NCBI GenBank assembly: GCA_964512325.1
Contig: CAZEGN010000005.1
Location: 4,807 to 68,806, forward strand
DNA from: JACQZO01 sp964512325
Lineage (GTDB): Bacteria; Patescibacteriota; Gracilibacteria; RBG-16-42-10
Direction: 5' to 3'
Length of the DNA: 64,000 nt
In this document: positions 26,066 to 34,844 of the stretch, in pieces
Layout of the letters: every line of letters begins with the position of its first letter
Position numbering within the stretch: position 1 is the stretch's first letter
The notes under the pieces: generated by a model
What the model was told of the DNA's origin: nothing
Database searches by the model: none
What the model saw: only the letters and a program-made list of their open reading frames with translations
Program-made: the position numbers and the translations under genes

Positions 26066-26923
26066 TTATTTGTCGAGTAGACGGCTCATATTCACTTCTA
26101 TTTTGCTGGAGACTTTGTTTGCTTGATCATAGGCTGTTTGAGCTGAGAGCAGATTTTTGCCTACTTTTTCGAAGCATTCTTGCCAGGTTAGCAGTGATTC
26201 CCGCACTTTGCCTAGTTGGACTAGCATTTCTTTCGTTTTCTTTTCAATCTTTAAGGCATTCAGACCATGCACTACTGTTTGGAGGTAGGCAAAAAAAGTA
26301 AGTGGTGATACGAGCATTACCTTACGATCAAAGGCATAGCGCACAATATCTGCCTGCAAAAGCTTTTCCATCACTCCTTCTGCGGGGACATACATAAAAG
26401 CAAACTCGCTGGTCTTTTCTCCTACTAATACATATTGGGCGGTTTCGTCGATGCGCAGCTTTACATCGCGCAGAAATTCTTTTTCGCGGCTATCATCGCC
26501 AAAGTTTTCTAAGGGAAACTTTGCATCAATCGGAATAATGAGGTCATGCATTCTAATCACTGCGTCCACAATGGTGCCATTCGCAAAACGATGCTGAAGT
26601 GTATAGGCATCCATAGGGAGCACTTCCCGCAGCTGCTCACCCAGCATCATCTCACCAACAATGCCCCTCCGCTTAGGATTCTTAAAGATAAGCTCGAGCT
26701 CTCTAATCTGCTCCGTCATACCTAATACTTGACGTTGAGTGCTCTCGATGCTGGCCAGTTTGGCACTGACCTCACTGACTAGGCCCTGATTGTTTTTAAT
26801 TTGATCTTGAGCAAAAGAAACAGTAGTACGTACATCTTGGCCAATGTTGCGATCGAGGCTATGCAATCGATAAAGGAGATAGCCTAGTAGTGCCAAAATA
26901 ACCACAAAGTAAATAAATTCCAT
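26066..26923 (-). CDS. rmuC: RmuC-family protein
   Basis: About 285 aa. RmuC limits inversions and recombination at repeats and is thought to be a nuclease. A single N-terminal transmembrane helix (IYFVVILALLGYLLYRL) leads into a coiled coil (about 25-85). The restriction-nuclease-like core VDAVIRMHDLIIPIDAKFP follows. Shorter than E. coli RmuC because the C-terminal coil is reduced. The ATG at 26923 (MEFIYF) is preferred over 26950. Confidence 0.92.
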   Translation of the reverse strand: MEFIYFVVILALLGYLLYRLHSLDRNIGQDVRTTVSFAQDQIKNNQGLVSEVSAKLASIESTQRQVLGMTEQIRELELIFKNPKRRGIVGEMMLGEQLREVLPMDAYTLQHRFANGTIVDAVIRMHDLIIPIDAKFPLENFGDDSREKEFLRDVKLRIDETAQYVLVGEKTSEFAFMYVPAEGVMEKLLQADIVRYAFDRKVMLVSPLTFFAYLQTVVHGLNALKIEKKTKEMLVQLGKVRESLLTWQECFEKVGKNLLSAQTAYDQANKVSSKIEVNMSRLLDK

Positions 26924-26985
26924 TTGCAAAAACAAAGACAGCACTAGCATATACTGAAAAGCAAAAATGGACTACTCACCAAAAC

Positions 26986-27016
26986 AATTCGGAATTCGGA
27001 GAGCGGAGTGCGGAAT
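26986..27016. repeat. Dispersed repeat motif A, copy 4
   Basis: AATTCGGAATTCGGAGAGCG followed by GAGTGCGGAAT, the most complete copy, placed about 70 bp before a B palindrome. Confidence 0.85.
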
Positions 27017-27085
27017 GGAAAGGCAGAGACAGGAAAAGAGAGGGATAGTTTAAAGGGGGCAGCTCATCACCATCTTCTCTCTTTG

Positions 27086-27194
27086 TCATCTTGAGCTTGC
27101 CGAAAGATCTTGCCGTTTGCCGCCCAACGCTCCATGAACCGCTATCGTTGCACAGAGCTTATCCCGGCAGGATCCCTCCACGGAAGTCGGGATG
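27086..27194. repeat. Dispersed repeat B, copy 4
   Basis: TCATCTTGAGCTTGCCGAAA at the left, CTCCATGAACCGCTATCGTT in the centre and CTCCACGGAAGTCGGGATGG at the right. It is nearly identical to copy 2 over most of its length. The overlapping 69- and 78-aa open frames are repeat translations. Apart from this the gap 26951-27392 holds only the promoter of the next gene. Confidence 0.85.
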
Positions 27195-27392
27195 GCAAAA
27201 GGAAGAAGGAGAACAGGAAAAAGAAAGGAACGGGCCTCTCAGCTCTCTCAATGTCCCTTATACTTCTTCACCACATTCTCAATTCTTCATTACATCACAA
27301 CACATCCTTTTCCATGTAAAGTCCTAAAACATCGAGGAGTTATTAAAATCTGGTATTATTAGTAGATCGCAAAAATAAAAACAAAAAAACAT

Positions 27393-27968
27393 ATGTCGGC
27401 ACCTTCTCCCAAACAAAGTCCTATTTCGCTTGCTAGCCTTGAGTGCGCAATGACTTTGACTATTCCTACTTTTTCACAAGGCAATATTGTGGGGTATCAT
27501 ATTGATTCTTATTGCAATTTTCTGGAGGAGAGCTATTTGGTAGAACGCAAAGAGTATGACTTGGCTGGCAATTTGCTGTGGCAAGTGAAACGTGAGCTTG
27601 CACTTTACAATGAGAGCGAAGTGCTGCCCCAGTCAAGCACTATTGTTTATCAGGATGGCACGATGGTAATCTCAACCCGTGATTATGCTGACAGCTTACA
27701 ACCAATTGAAGAGCGCCTTTATATTGATGGCGTTCAGCAGATGTGTAAGCAGTATAGCTACGCTGATGGCAAACTCATTGCTACTGATCAGACTATTTTT
27801 ACCGTGCAGGGCACATTTTCACGTCGTCAATGTGACCAATTGATTACACGTGATGGCAATACGTATTCTAAACGGCAATTGCTTGATGCTGAAGGAAAAG
27901 TTGTGACTGATTATCCCGAAGTGGCTTCTGAAGAGTTGGTCAGTACTGGCGTAGCGATTGATATTTAG
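27393..27968 (+). CDS. Hypothetical protein, beta-rich
   Basis: 191 aa, not recognised. The sequence has strand-turn units such as KEYDLAGNLLWQVKREL, RLYIDGVQQMCKQYSYADGK and RQLLDAEGKVVTDYPE, reminiscent of MORN/YD-like beta hairpins, but no repeat family is clear. No signal peptide. Its end overlaps the convergent methyltransferase gene by 4 nt. Confidence 0.75.
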   Translation: MSAPSPKQSPISLASLECAMTLTIPTFSQGNIVGYHIDSYCNFLEESYLVERKEYDLAGNLLWQVKRELALYNESEVLPQSSTIVYQDGTMVISTRDYADSLQPIEERLYIDGVQQMCKQYSYADGKLIATDQTIFTVQGTFSRRQCDQLITRDGNTYSKRQLLDAEGKVVTDYPEVASEELVSTGVAIDI

Positions 27969-29080
27969 TTCTTCTCTGTAAAAGAGTAGAGATAGCACTG
28001 CACGCCGCCGTTATAGAGTTTGCGACGCTTTGCTTGCTTGCCAAATACTTTTTCGATAGCAGCAAAGGCAGTTAAAATGTGCCAGTTGCTTTTCATGTGT
28101 TCTTCATACAAGGCTCCTAGCTTGCGATAGATAGTCTCTACCTCTTTTTCTTCTCCCATGCGTAAGCCATAAGGAGGATTGGAAATGAGGGTGAATTCAG
28201 AGACAGGGATTTTAAATTCTGACTCAAGGAGAATATCCTGGACAGAAAAACTGATAGTATCTAACCCCATTGTTGCTGCAGCCTGTTTAGCGAGCGCTAG
28301 AACAGTGTCGTCTTTATCAGAACCGAAGATTAGCAAAGGCGGAGACTTTTTTCTGGTGAGAGCCTCAGCTCGGACCTTTTTTAGAAGATCGAGATTGGGC
28401 CAGGACCATTGCTCGAAGGCGAAAGTGCGCTTGAGTCCAGGGGCAATTTGATTGGCAATCATGGCAGCTTCAATGAGCAAAGTACCGCTGCCACAAAAGG
28501 GGTCATAAAGCGCCTTACTTGGTTCCCATTCACTGAGGTAAATAATGCCAGCTGCTAGTGTTTCTTTAAGTGGTGCCTCGCCCGCTTCAGGTCGGTACCC
28601 ACGTTTATGGAGGCCCATGCCCGATGTATTGAGCAGCACTCGCACTTCGTTATTCCTAATCCAGACATGAATTTCAACCGCAGCGCCAGTTTCCGCAAAT
28701 TCTTCTATTTGATACGTAGCCTGCAGTTTTTTCACTACTGCTTTTTTTACAATGCTTTGGCAGGCAGGAGTGCTCGATAGTTGTGACTTATAGCTTTTTA
28801 CAGCAACTGGAAAAGCACTGTCTTGCTCTAAGTAATTGCTCCATGACAAAGCAAATACTCCTTCAAAGAGCTCTTCGAAACTTTTTGCCTCAAATACAGC
28901 TAACTCCAAAAAGACCTTATCGGCAGTGCGTAGCCATAGGTTAGCAGTACTCATGGCCTCTTCGTCCCCCGTGAACTCTACATAACCATCCCCCACTGCT
29001 TCGTACCAAAGGCCAAGTGACTTGATTTCTTTCCGAAGCACAGCTTCAAGTCCGAAAGTTGTAGTGGCTAAAAAGTTCAT
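27965..29080 (-). CDS. THUMP-domain RNA methyltransferase (RlmL/RlmK N-terminal type)
   Basis: 371 aa. An N-terminal ferredoxin-like/THUMP part (about 1-160) precedes a class I SAM methyltransferase. The SAM loop region is ALYDPFCGSGTLLIEAAMIA and the catalytic motif IV is SNPPYGLRMG. This layout is that of 23S rRNA m2G2445 methyltransferase (RlmL N-half) and related tRNA m2G6 enzymes. The exact target cannot be told from sequence. Read after the exonuclease gene, 26 nt downstream. Confidence 0.92.
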   Translation of the reverse strand: MNFLATTTFGLEAVLRKEIKSLGLWYEAVGDGYVEFTGDEEAMSTANLWLRTADKVFLELAVFEAKSFEELFEGVFALSWSNYLEQDSAFPVAVKSYKSQLSSTPACQSIVKKAVVKKLQATYQIEEFAETGAAVEIHVWIRNNEVRVLLNTSGMGLHKRGYRPEAGEAPLKETLAAGIIYLSEWEPSKALYDPFCGSGTLLIEAAMIANQIAPGLKRTFAFEQWSWPNLDLLKKVRAEALTRKKSPPLLIFGSDKDDTVLALAKQAAATMGLDTISFSVQDILLESEFKIPVSEFTLISNPPYGLRMGEEKEVETIYRKLGALYEEHMKSNWHILTAFAAIEKVFGKQAKRRKLYNGGVQCYLYSFTEKN

Positions 29081-29106
29081 AGAATATGTTTTGTGCTCTA
29101 ATGTGC

Positions 29107-29877
29107 TTACATTTCCAAGTCAATTCCCACCGGGCAATGATCAGAGCCTAGAACATCTTTTAAAATGAAGCCATCTTTTACTCGTTCTTTTAGCTCTTCG
29201 CTGACTAAGAAGTAGTCAATTCTCCAACCTACATTGCGTTTTCTTGCTCCAGTCTTCATGTCCCACCAGGTATAACATTGAGGCTCATCAGGATGGAAAA
29301 GACGGAATGTATCCCAATAGCCTTTTTCAACTAGCTGATCAATCCAGTCACGCTCAATGCGCATAAAACCTGACGTATTTACATTTTCTTTGGGACGTGC
29401 CAAATCAATTTCTTGATGAGCAGTGTTCACATCGCCACAAATGATCACGCCTTTGCCCTTTTTCCGCATCCCCTCAACTAGGTAAAGAAATGCCTTGTAG
29501 AATTCAAGTTTATAATTTAATCGTTCAATGCCACGGCCACCGTTGGGGAAGTAAACATTAAACAGGAAAAACTGTTCATACTCCGTCATGACAATGCGCC
29601 CTTCAGCGTCCAGAATCTGGTAACCGAAGAATGACTTTGATGAAAGCGGTTTGTGTTTGCTAAAAGTAGCGACACCGCTATATCCCTTTTGCTCAGCCGA
29701 ATTCCAAAAAGTCTCGTAACCAGCGGGATGGGTTAGACTAGCAGGTAGTTGCTCTACGTGTGCTTTGGTTTCTTGCAGACATAATACATCGGGCTGCACT
29801 TGCTGTAGCCATTCATGAAAGCCTTTCTTTTCGACTGCACGGATGCCATTTACATTCCAGGAGATTAATTTAAGCAT
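29107..29877 (-). CDS. xth: Exodeoxyribonuclease III / AP endonuclease
   Basis: 256 aa. Repairs abasic sites and 3' blocks. Signature motifs: SWNVNGIRA, LCLQETK, NVYFPNGG, ICGDVNTAH, and GSDHCPVGIDLEM at the C-terminus with the catalytic Asp-His pair. Full length for the ExoA/Xth family. Together with the UDG at 6.3 kb it gives the cell a base-excision route. Confidence 0.96.
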   Translation of the reverse strand: MLKLISWNVNGIRAVEKKGFHEWLQQVQPDVLCLQETKAHVEQLPASLTHPAGYETFWNSAEQKGYSGVATFSKHKPLSSKSFFGYQILDAEGRIVMTEYEQFFLFNVYFPNGGRGIERLNYKLEFYKAFLYLVEGMRKKGKGVIICGDVNTAHQEIDLARPKENVNTSGFMRIERDWIDQLVEKGYWDTFRLFHPDEPQCYTWWDMKTGARKRNVGWRIDYFLVSEELKERVKDGFILKDVLGSDHCPVGIDLEM

Positions 29878-29890
29878 GAGGGGGAGTGGA

Positions 29891-29923
29891 AATTGTGAAT
29901 TACAAATTACAAATTACGAATTT
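29891..29923. repeat. Short AT-rich direct repeat
   Basis: Three to four tandem units of AATTACAAATTAC/AATTACGAATT lie between the DUF2207 and exonuclease genes, followed by ATAATTTATCATTTATAATC. It resembles a degenerate A motif and is the last such sequence seen toward the right side of the window. Confidence 0.5.
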
Positions 29924-29970
29924 GAGGAGGCAGTGACAGTAATTTATCATTTATAATCTATAATTTCACC

Positions 29971-31722
29971 TTACCATCCGCCGCCACCACCACCTCCACC
30001 ACCTCCGCCTGAGGAGCCGCTTCCGCTTGAGCCTGATGAGGAAGGGCTTGAAGACATGGTTGAAGTCATATTGCTGGAAAAAGATGAGAGTGCACTGGTG
30101 AAAGCGTCACTGCTATTGATAGTGGCAATCGGCATTGCTCCTCCCCAATAAATAGAGGCCTGGTTCGTGTCAGTATTAGCGTAGATCTTTTTAGCAGCAG
30201 TAACCCACTTTTTCACTAGCCCAAAGATGACTGCAAAAGGTAGCATCTGCTCAAAAAGGAAGCTTTTTTCTAGGAACATCTGCCTGTGCTTTTCGGCGGT
30301 ATTCATAAAGAGACAGAAACCTTTCAGGTGGCGTTTTAATTCATACCCTTTGGTAGTAAGTTTAGCCATAAACTGTGAAAAGATCAGAAGAATAACAAAG
30401 CAGCTAAAAATGACCAGTCCTTGCTCTGCGGTATCAATCAGACCAATTACCACTAACAAAACTTCTAGAAATATACCGCCTGTGGCTGTCAGTGCTAGCT
30501 TCAAAGTCATTTGCATGCCTTCAGCTGTAAATATACCTTTCTCTTTTAATGCGTCTTTGGTGCCGACAATGATATCTGGAATTGAGGTATAAAATCTATC
30601 CTTTAGTGAAGATAATGTTGCTGTACTACCTGATAATGGTGTGTCAGTATCAAATATGCCCTTGATAATCAGCTGCTCTCTTGCGGTAAGTGTTTGGTCA
30701 TTTTTCTGAAAAACAAAAGTACAATCAACCATTTTATCATCATGGCTCAGCACAATATCTTTAATTTGTATTACTTTTCTTGCTGCCAAATCCATGATCG
30801 CTGCGGAGATAAATTTGTTGCTGAACTTGGCATTGTGATAAATCATGGCAAGCTCCAATACATCATATCCGGCTGGTGGTGCATATTCAGGGACAATTGC
30901 TTTCTTGAGATTGATATCTTTGCCCACGCGGTACCATAAAGAGAAACAGAAGAGGAGAACAACTAAAGGCAGCAGATAAATTGTCCATTGCTGATATTGA
31001 TTCCATAGGCTTAGCGGTAGTGCAGTCATAATTCCTTTCGGGAAAGTGGTCGAAAGGGTAATCCCTTCACCAACCCTCATCATGCCTAGGGCTTGTACCT
31101 TTAGTGTCTGATCGTCTAACCAATGCATGCTTACATTTTCTTGGCGCTTCTCTCCAAATTGGCCAAAGTAGTAATAAGTGTTGCTGTTGGATTGATTGAT
31201 TCCGAGTGGAAACTGAATAGTAGCCTCAAATGCATCGGTTTCAATATCCCAAAAGTTACCATTTAAGTTCCAATACAGTTCATCAAAAGATGCATTACGT
31301 GTGCGCACGGCGTTTTGTACTGTGTATTTGATTTTATATTGTTGCTCGTTTTGTACTGTGCGGTTAGGGTTGCCAATTTTCCATGTTATAGAATCGGGGT
31401 TGTTAATAACAGTAAAGGGATGATACTTGCCGGAGAAGTCAGTAATACTGTGTAAGGTGATTGGTGTTTGAATGCGACGCCAAAATGTTTCCTGATAAAA
31501 AGTAGGAAGAACGCGGTAGATGCCATGCTTGTCAGGCAAGTTGCCACAGTCAGCCACAATCCATTCGGTGATAGTAACTGAAGTATCAGGGTTAACAACG
31601 ATTTCAGTTTTAAAGTCTTTAATGTACCAGTCATCGATATCCTCAAGTTCACGTGCTTGTGCTATATCAATGGGGCTGATCAGAAACAATAAGCTAATAC
31701 AAATTAACAGGATTTTTTTCAT
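29971..31722 (-). CDS. DUF2207 membrane protein with Gly-rich tail
   Basis: 583 aa. A signal peptide (KKILLICISLLFLISPIDIA, cleavage near AQA) is followed by the DUF2207 extracytoplasmic beta domain (about 30-230; ITEWIV, KHGIYRVLP, YWNLNGNFWDIETDAFEA). A TM helix (WTIYLLPLVVLLFCFSLWY), a cytoplasmic part and further hydrophobic helices at about 410-455 come next. The tail is Ser then about eleven Gly and a final Trp, as in many DUF2207 proteins. Function of the family is unknown. Confidence 0.92.
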   Translation of the reverse strand: MKKILLICISLLFLISPIDIAQARELEDIDDWYIKDFKTEIVVNPDTSVTITEWIVADCGNLPDKHGIYRVLPTFYQETFWRRIQTPITLHSITDFSGKYHPFTVINNPDSITWKIGNPNRTVQNEQQYKIKYTVQNAVRTRNASFDELYWNLNGNFWDIETDAFEATIQFPLGINQSNSNTYYYFGQFGEKRQENVSMHWLDDQTLKVQALGMMRVGEGITLSTTFPKGIMTALPLSLWNQYQQWTIYLLPLVVLLFCFSLWYRVGKDINLKKAIVPEYAPPAGYDVLELAMIYHNAKFSNKFISAAIMDLAARKVIQIKDIVLSHDDKMVDCTFVFQKNDQTLTAREQLIIKGIFDTDTPLSGSTATLSSLKDRFYTSIPDIIVGTKDALKEKGIFTAEGMQMTLKLALTATGGIFLEVLLVVIGLIDTAEQGLVIFSCFVILLIFSQFMAKLTTKGYELKRHLKGFCLFMNTAEKHRQMFLEKSFLFEQMLPFAVIFGLVKKWVTAAKKIYANTDTNQASIYWGGAMPIATINSSDAFTSALSSFSSNMTSTMSSSPSSSGSSGSGSSGGGGGGGGGGGW

Positions 31723-31814
31723 AAAAGAGCAAGGTCATGTCGATACTAGCATTGATAAAAAGTCTTGTGCTAGTACAGTAATAATGTTTTGCTAAAATTG
31801 GCTTTCTTATTTGT

Positions 31815-32654
31815 ATGAATGTACTCAAAACAAGTCGTCCCCGCTTTTGGATATACCTGCTTGGTCCCTACTCGATTGGTATCTTAGCAGCGCTGCCGCG
31901 GGCAATTGACGGTGTGACAGAGCTGCTTTTGGCAATCATGTTTGTGTACTTTCTTTTTCCTGCTAATTTGCTGCTTTATGGTATCAACGATATTTTTGAT
32001 TATGAAACTGATCGTCTTAATGCGAAAAAGGAATACTATGAAAGCGTAGTAGATCCGAAAGAGCATAAACGACTATGGCTATGGATAGGGCTCACCAACA
32101 TTCCCTTTCTCTTAGTAATGCTATGGACAAATCATTTAGCCTTAGCATCTTTTATTAGTTTTCTTTTGCTCGGTGTATTCTACTCAGCTCAGCCCATTCG
32201 GGCTAAAACCAAGCCCGGTTTAGACAGCTTCTTTAATATTCTTTACATTTTCCCCGCTTTTGTGGGCTTTACTCTTGCCGGTGGGCATAGTTTCTCATGG
32301 CCATTAGTTCTGGCTGCTTTTTTATGGGCAATGGCTATGCATGCCTACTCTGCCATACCGGATATTGAAAGTGATCGGCAAGCATATATGAACACCATTG
32401 CTACCTTTCTGGGCAAGAATGGGACATTGACGCTGTGTACGCTTTTTTATGTGACAAGCAGTATCATTGCTGCCCAATATCTGGGTACAATGATGTATAT
32501 CTTGGGCTTGGTCTACTTATGGATGATGCGCAAGACATTTCAAGCGCAAACGTCTGGGACAATTTTGCACTTGTACAGTGTTTTCCCAAAACTCAATCTG
32601 ATAAGCGGCTTTGTGATTTTCTGGACAGTGTTTTACTTGCATCTCTATCGCTAA
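31815..32654 (+). CDS. UbiA-superfamily prenyltransferase, lycopene-elongase-like
   Basis: 279 aa with eight or so transmembrane helices. Two Asp-rich motifs are present: NDIFDYETDRLNAKK (about residue 58) and IPDIESDRQAYMNTIA (about residue 178). The NDxFDYExD form and the neighbouring crtI/crtB/prenyl synthase genes suggest a carotenoid prenyltransferase of the CrtEb/LbtBC type. Such an enzyme adds C5 units to lycopene to make C50 carotenoids. Other UbiA roles (digeranylgeranylglyceryl phosphate, quinones) remain possible. It converges on crtI with a 4-nt overlap. Confidence 0.85.
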   Translation: MNVLKTSRPRFWIYLLGPYSIGILAALPRAIDGVTELLLAIMFVYFLFPANLLLYGINDIFDYETDRLNAKKEYYESVVDPKEHKRLWLWIGLTNIPFLLVMLWTNHLALASFISFLLLGVFYSAQPIRAKTKPGLDSFFNILYIFPAFVGFTLAGGHSFSWPLVLAAFLWAMAMHAYSAIPDIESDRQAYMNTIATFLGKNGTLTLCTLFYVTSSIIAAQYLGTMMYILGLVYLWMMRKTFQAQTSGTILHLYSVFPKLNLISGFVIFWTVFYLHLYR

Positions 32655-34141
32655 GCAGTAGCCAAGGGCTCAGGCGATGTAATTCCCATAATACGCTTAT
32701 ATACAAGCTCAGCACTGATCAGACAGATTGGCATGCCAATACCAGGGTTTGTGCCTGCTCCCACATAGTAAAGATTCGAAACTTTCTTGCTGATATTATT
32801 GGGTCTAAAGCAAGCAGTTTGTTTGAGCGTGTGAGCCAGACCAAGTGCACTTCCCTTAAAACTATTATAGCGCTCAATGAAGTCTTGCACGCAGAATAGT
32901 TTTTGATACTCAATCCGTTCAAGCAAGTCAGGCACACCCCATTCTTGAGCTAGGGTTTCTAAAATGCTCTGTGCTTTTTGAGTAAGCTCGCTTTCGGAAT
33001 ATTGTAAGCCTGGAGCAATGGGCACTAAAACAAAAAGATTTTCATTACCTGCTGGGGCGACACTAGGGTCGGTTTTGCTGGGGGCACAGACATAGAATGA
33101 AGGATCTGTCGGCCAGACATGTTGCTCAAAAATTTCGCCAAAGTTCTTTTTCCAATCAGCTGAGAAGATGAGATTGTGATGGGTTGCCTGCGGGATAGTT
33201 CCTTTTACCCCTAAATACATAATTAAGGCGGATGGCGACATGCCCCTGGTTTGCCAATACTTGTCAGTGAAGCTGCGATATTCAGGGTCTAACAATTGCT
33301 GCTCCGTGTGAACCATATCGGCGTTAGAAATCACTAGATCGGCAGCAAACTCACCAGCTTTAGTGAGCACTCCTGTTGCCTTACCATCAGTAACTATGAT
33401 TTTCTCTACAGCAGCATTAAGCTTGAACTGGACACCTAGTTCTTCAGCAATACTTACCAAGGCTTTGATAATTTCATAAATCCCCCCCTGTGGGTAAAAT
33501 ACACCCATATTAAAATCAATATGGTTCATGATGTTATACAGCGCTGGTGTGTGGTAGGGAGAGCTGCCTAAAAACACTAACTGATACTCCATGATCTTTT
33601 GCATGGCATCAGTCTTAAAATAAGATTCTACATACCTATGCATTGATTTAAGCATGGGCAACTTTCTCCCAAACTTCATGGTCTGCCAAGTGAAAAGATC
33701 GCGCCACGAGTCGTAATTCTTGTACATAAAAAGCTTGGTAGCGAGCTCATACTGGTAAGCCGACACTTCCAGGTACTCTGCTAGCTTTTTGCCAGCTCCT
33801 GCTTCTAGCTTTTCAACGATCGGCAGGTCTTTGCTCAAGTCCGAGAAAAAGTCCTGTTGGCTCTTGCCTCGAAAAAAGATGCGATATGATGGCGAAAGTT
33901 TTATCAAATCAAGATAGTCTGTCACTTTTTTGCCAACGCTAGCAAAAAAATGTTCGAAAATATCAGGCATTAAGTACCATGACGGTCCCATATCAAAGCG
34001 ATAGCCTTGTGCTTCGAAGATACTGGCTCTTCCGCCCAAACATTCATTTTTTTCTAATACCTGTACTTCGTATCCAGCTTTGGCAAGCAAACAGGCTGTT
34101 GCTAAACCACCAATACCACTACCGATGATGAGAGCTTTCAT
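32651..34141 (-). CDS. crtI: Phytoene desaturase
   Basis: 496 aa. FAD enzyme introducing double bonds into phytoene to give lycopene or a similar polyene. The dinucleotide site is IIGSGIGGLATACLLAKAGY and the early substrate-side motif is YRFDMGPSWYLMP. The C-terminal CrtI signature is YYVGAGTNPGIGMPICLISA. It starts by an ATGA overlap with the AlkD-like gene and is the last gene of a prenyl-synthase/crtB/alkD/crtI operon. Confidence 0.94.
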   Translation of the reverse strand: MKALIIGSGIGGLATACLLAKAGYEVQVLEKNECLGGRASIFEAQGYRFDMGPSWYLMPDIFEHFFASVGKKVTDYLDLIKLSPSYRIFFRGKSQQDFFSDLSKDLPIVEKLEAGAGKKLAEYLEVSAYQYELATKLFMYKNYDSWRDLFTWQTMKFGRKLPMLKSMHRYVESYFKTDAMQKIMEYQLVFLGSSPYHTPALYNIMNHIDFNMGVFYPQGGIYEIIKALVSIAEELGVQFKLNAAVEKIIVTDGKATGVLTKAGEFAADLVISNADMVHTEQQLLDPEYRSFTDKYWQTRGMSPSALIMYLGVKGTIPQATHHNLIFSADWKKNFGEIFEQHVWPTDPSFYVCAPSKTDPSVAPAGNENLFVLVPIAPGLQYSESELTQKAQSILETLAQEWGVPDLLERIEYQKLFCVQDFIERYNSFKGSALGLAHTLKQTACFRPNNISKKVSNLYYVGAGTNPGIGMPICLISAELVYKRIMGITSPEPLATA

Positions 34142-34842
34142 ATTTTTCCTAGTAAATAAGCTTTGCGAACTTCGGGCGGGAAATGTTCAATTGCATAGCG
34201 TAGCATGGTGCGAGGCATGTTTTGATAATGCTTTTGCATGAAATCAACTAAGGCCTGTCGGTCTCTTTTGCCCACTTCACGCAATAGCCAACCACAGGCT
34301 TTTTGAATCAAGTCTTGTTTGTCATCAAGCATAAGCTCAGTCAATCTAAACGTGTCTTGAAAATCTTGTTCCGCAACGAAAGCGTGGGTTGCAATAATGG
34401 CGATGCGCCTTTCCCACAATGAAGGGGATTTCGCCAGCCGATAGAGCCTTTCACGGTCTCGCTGGATTAAGTGTGCGCCCACGATTTTGTGAGCCGAGCT
34501 ATCAACTAGGTCCCAATTATTAATCCAGGCCGTGTTTTGCAGGTAGAGTTCATAAATGTGTTGTCTCGTTACCTCATCTCCCTGCTTGAACTGATCAACT
34601 AAAATGAAAAGAGCCACTAAACGTTCTTCGTGCCATTTATTATGGAGTAGCGCTAAGACTTCTTTTTCAGGAAGGTGCCGATATTGTTTGGCGACTTTTC
34701 TTTGCGCAGGTACCGGTATGCCCAGAAACTTATCACCAGCGCCATACTGTCCTTTTGCTGTTTTAAAAAATCGCTCAGCAAATTCTCCTCGCTCTGGATT
34801 GGCTAGTGCATGTAACTCTTTACGAAGTGCAGCTAGAGACAT
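34138..34842 (-). CDS. AlkD-like DNA alkylation repair protein
   Basis: About 234 aa from the ATG at 34842, which lies two bases after the crtB stop. HEAT-like repeats of the AlkD glycosylase family: AERFFKTAKGQYGAGDKFLGI, NNWDLVDSSAHKIVG, LWERRIAIIATHAFV and LIQKACGWLLREVGKRD. Full-length family match. It sits inside the carotenoid operon between crtB and crtI with tight spacing, so it must be co-expressed with pigment genes. Confidence 0.9.
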   Translation of the reverse strand: MSLAALRKELHALANPERGEFAERFFKTAKGQYGAGDKFLGIPVPAQRKVAKQYRHLPEKEVLALLHNKWHEERLVALFILVDQFKQGDEVTRQHIYELYLQNTAWINNWDLVDSSAHKIVGAHLIQRDRERLYRLAKSPSLWERRIAIIATHAFVAEQDFQDTFRLTELMLDDKQDLIQKACGWLLREVGKRDRQALVDFMQKHYQNMPRTMLRYAIEHFPPEVRKAYLLGKI

Positions 34843-34844
34843 AT

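Noticed and set aside
10849..27194. The A/B repeats as a CRISPR array.
   Set aside because: Copies are kilobases apart, palindromic and without spacers; no cas genes are present.
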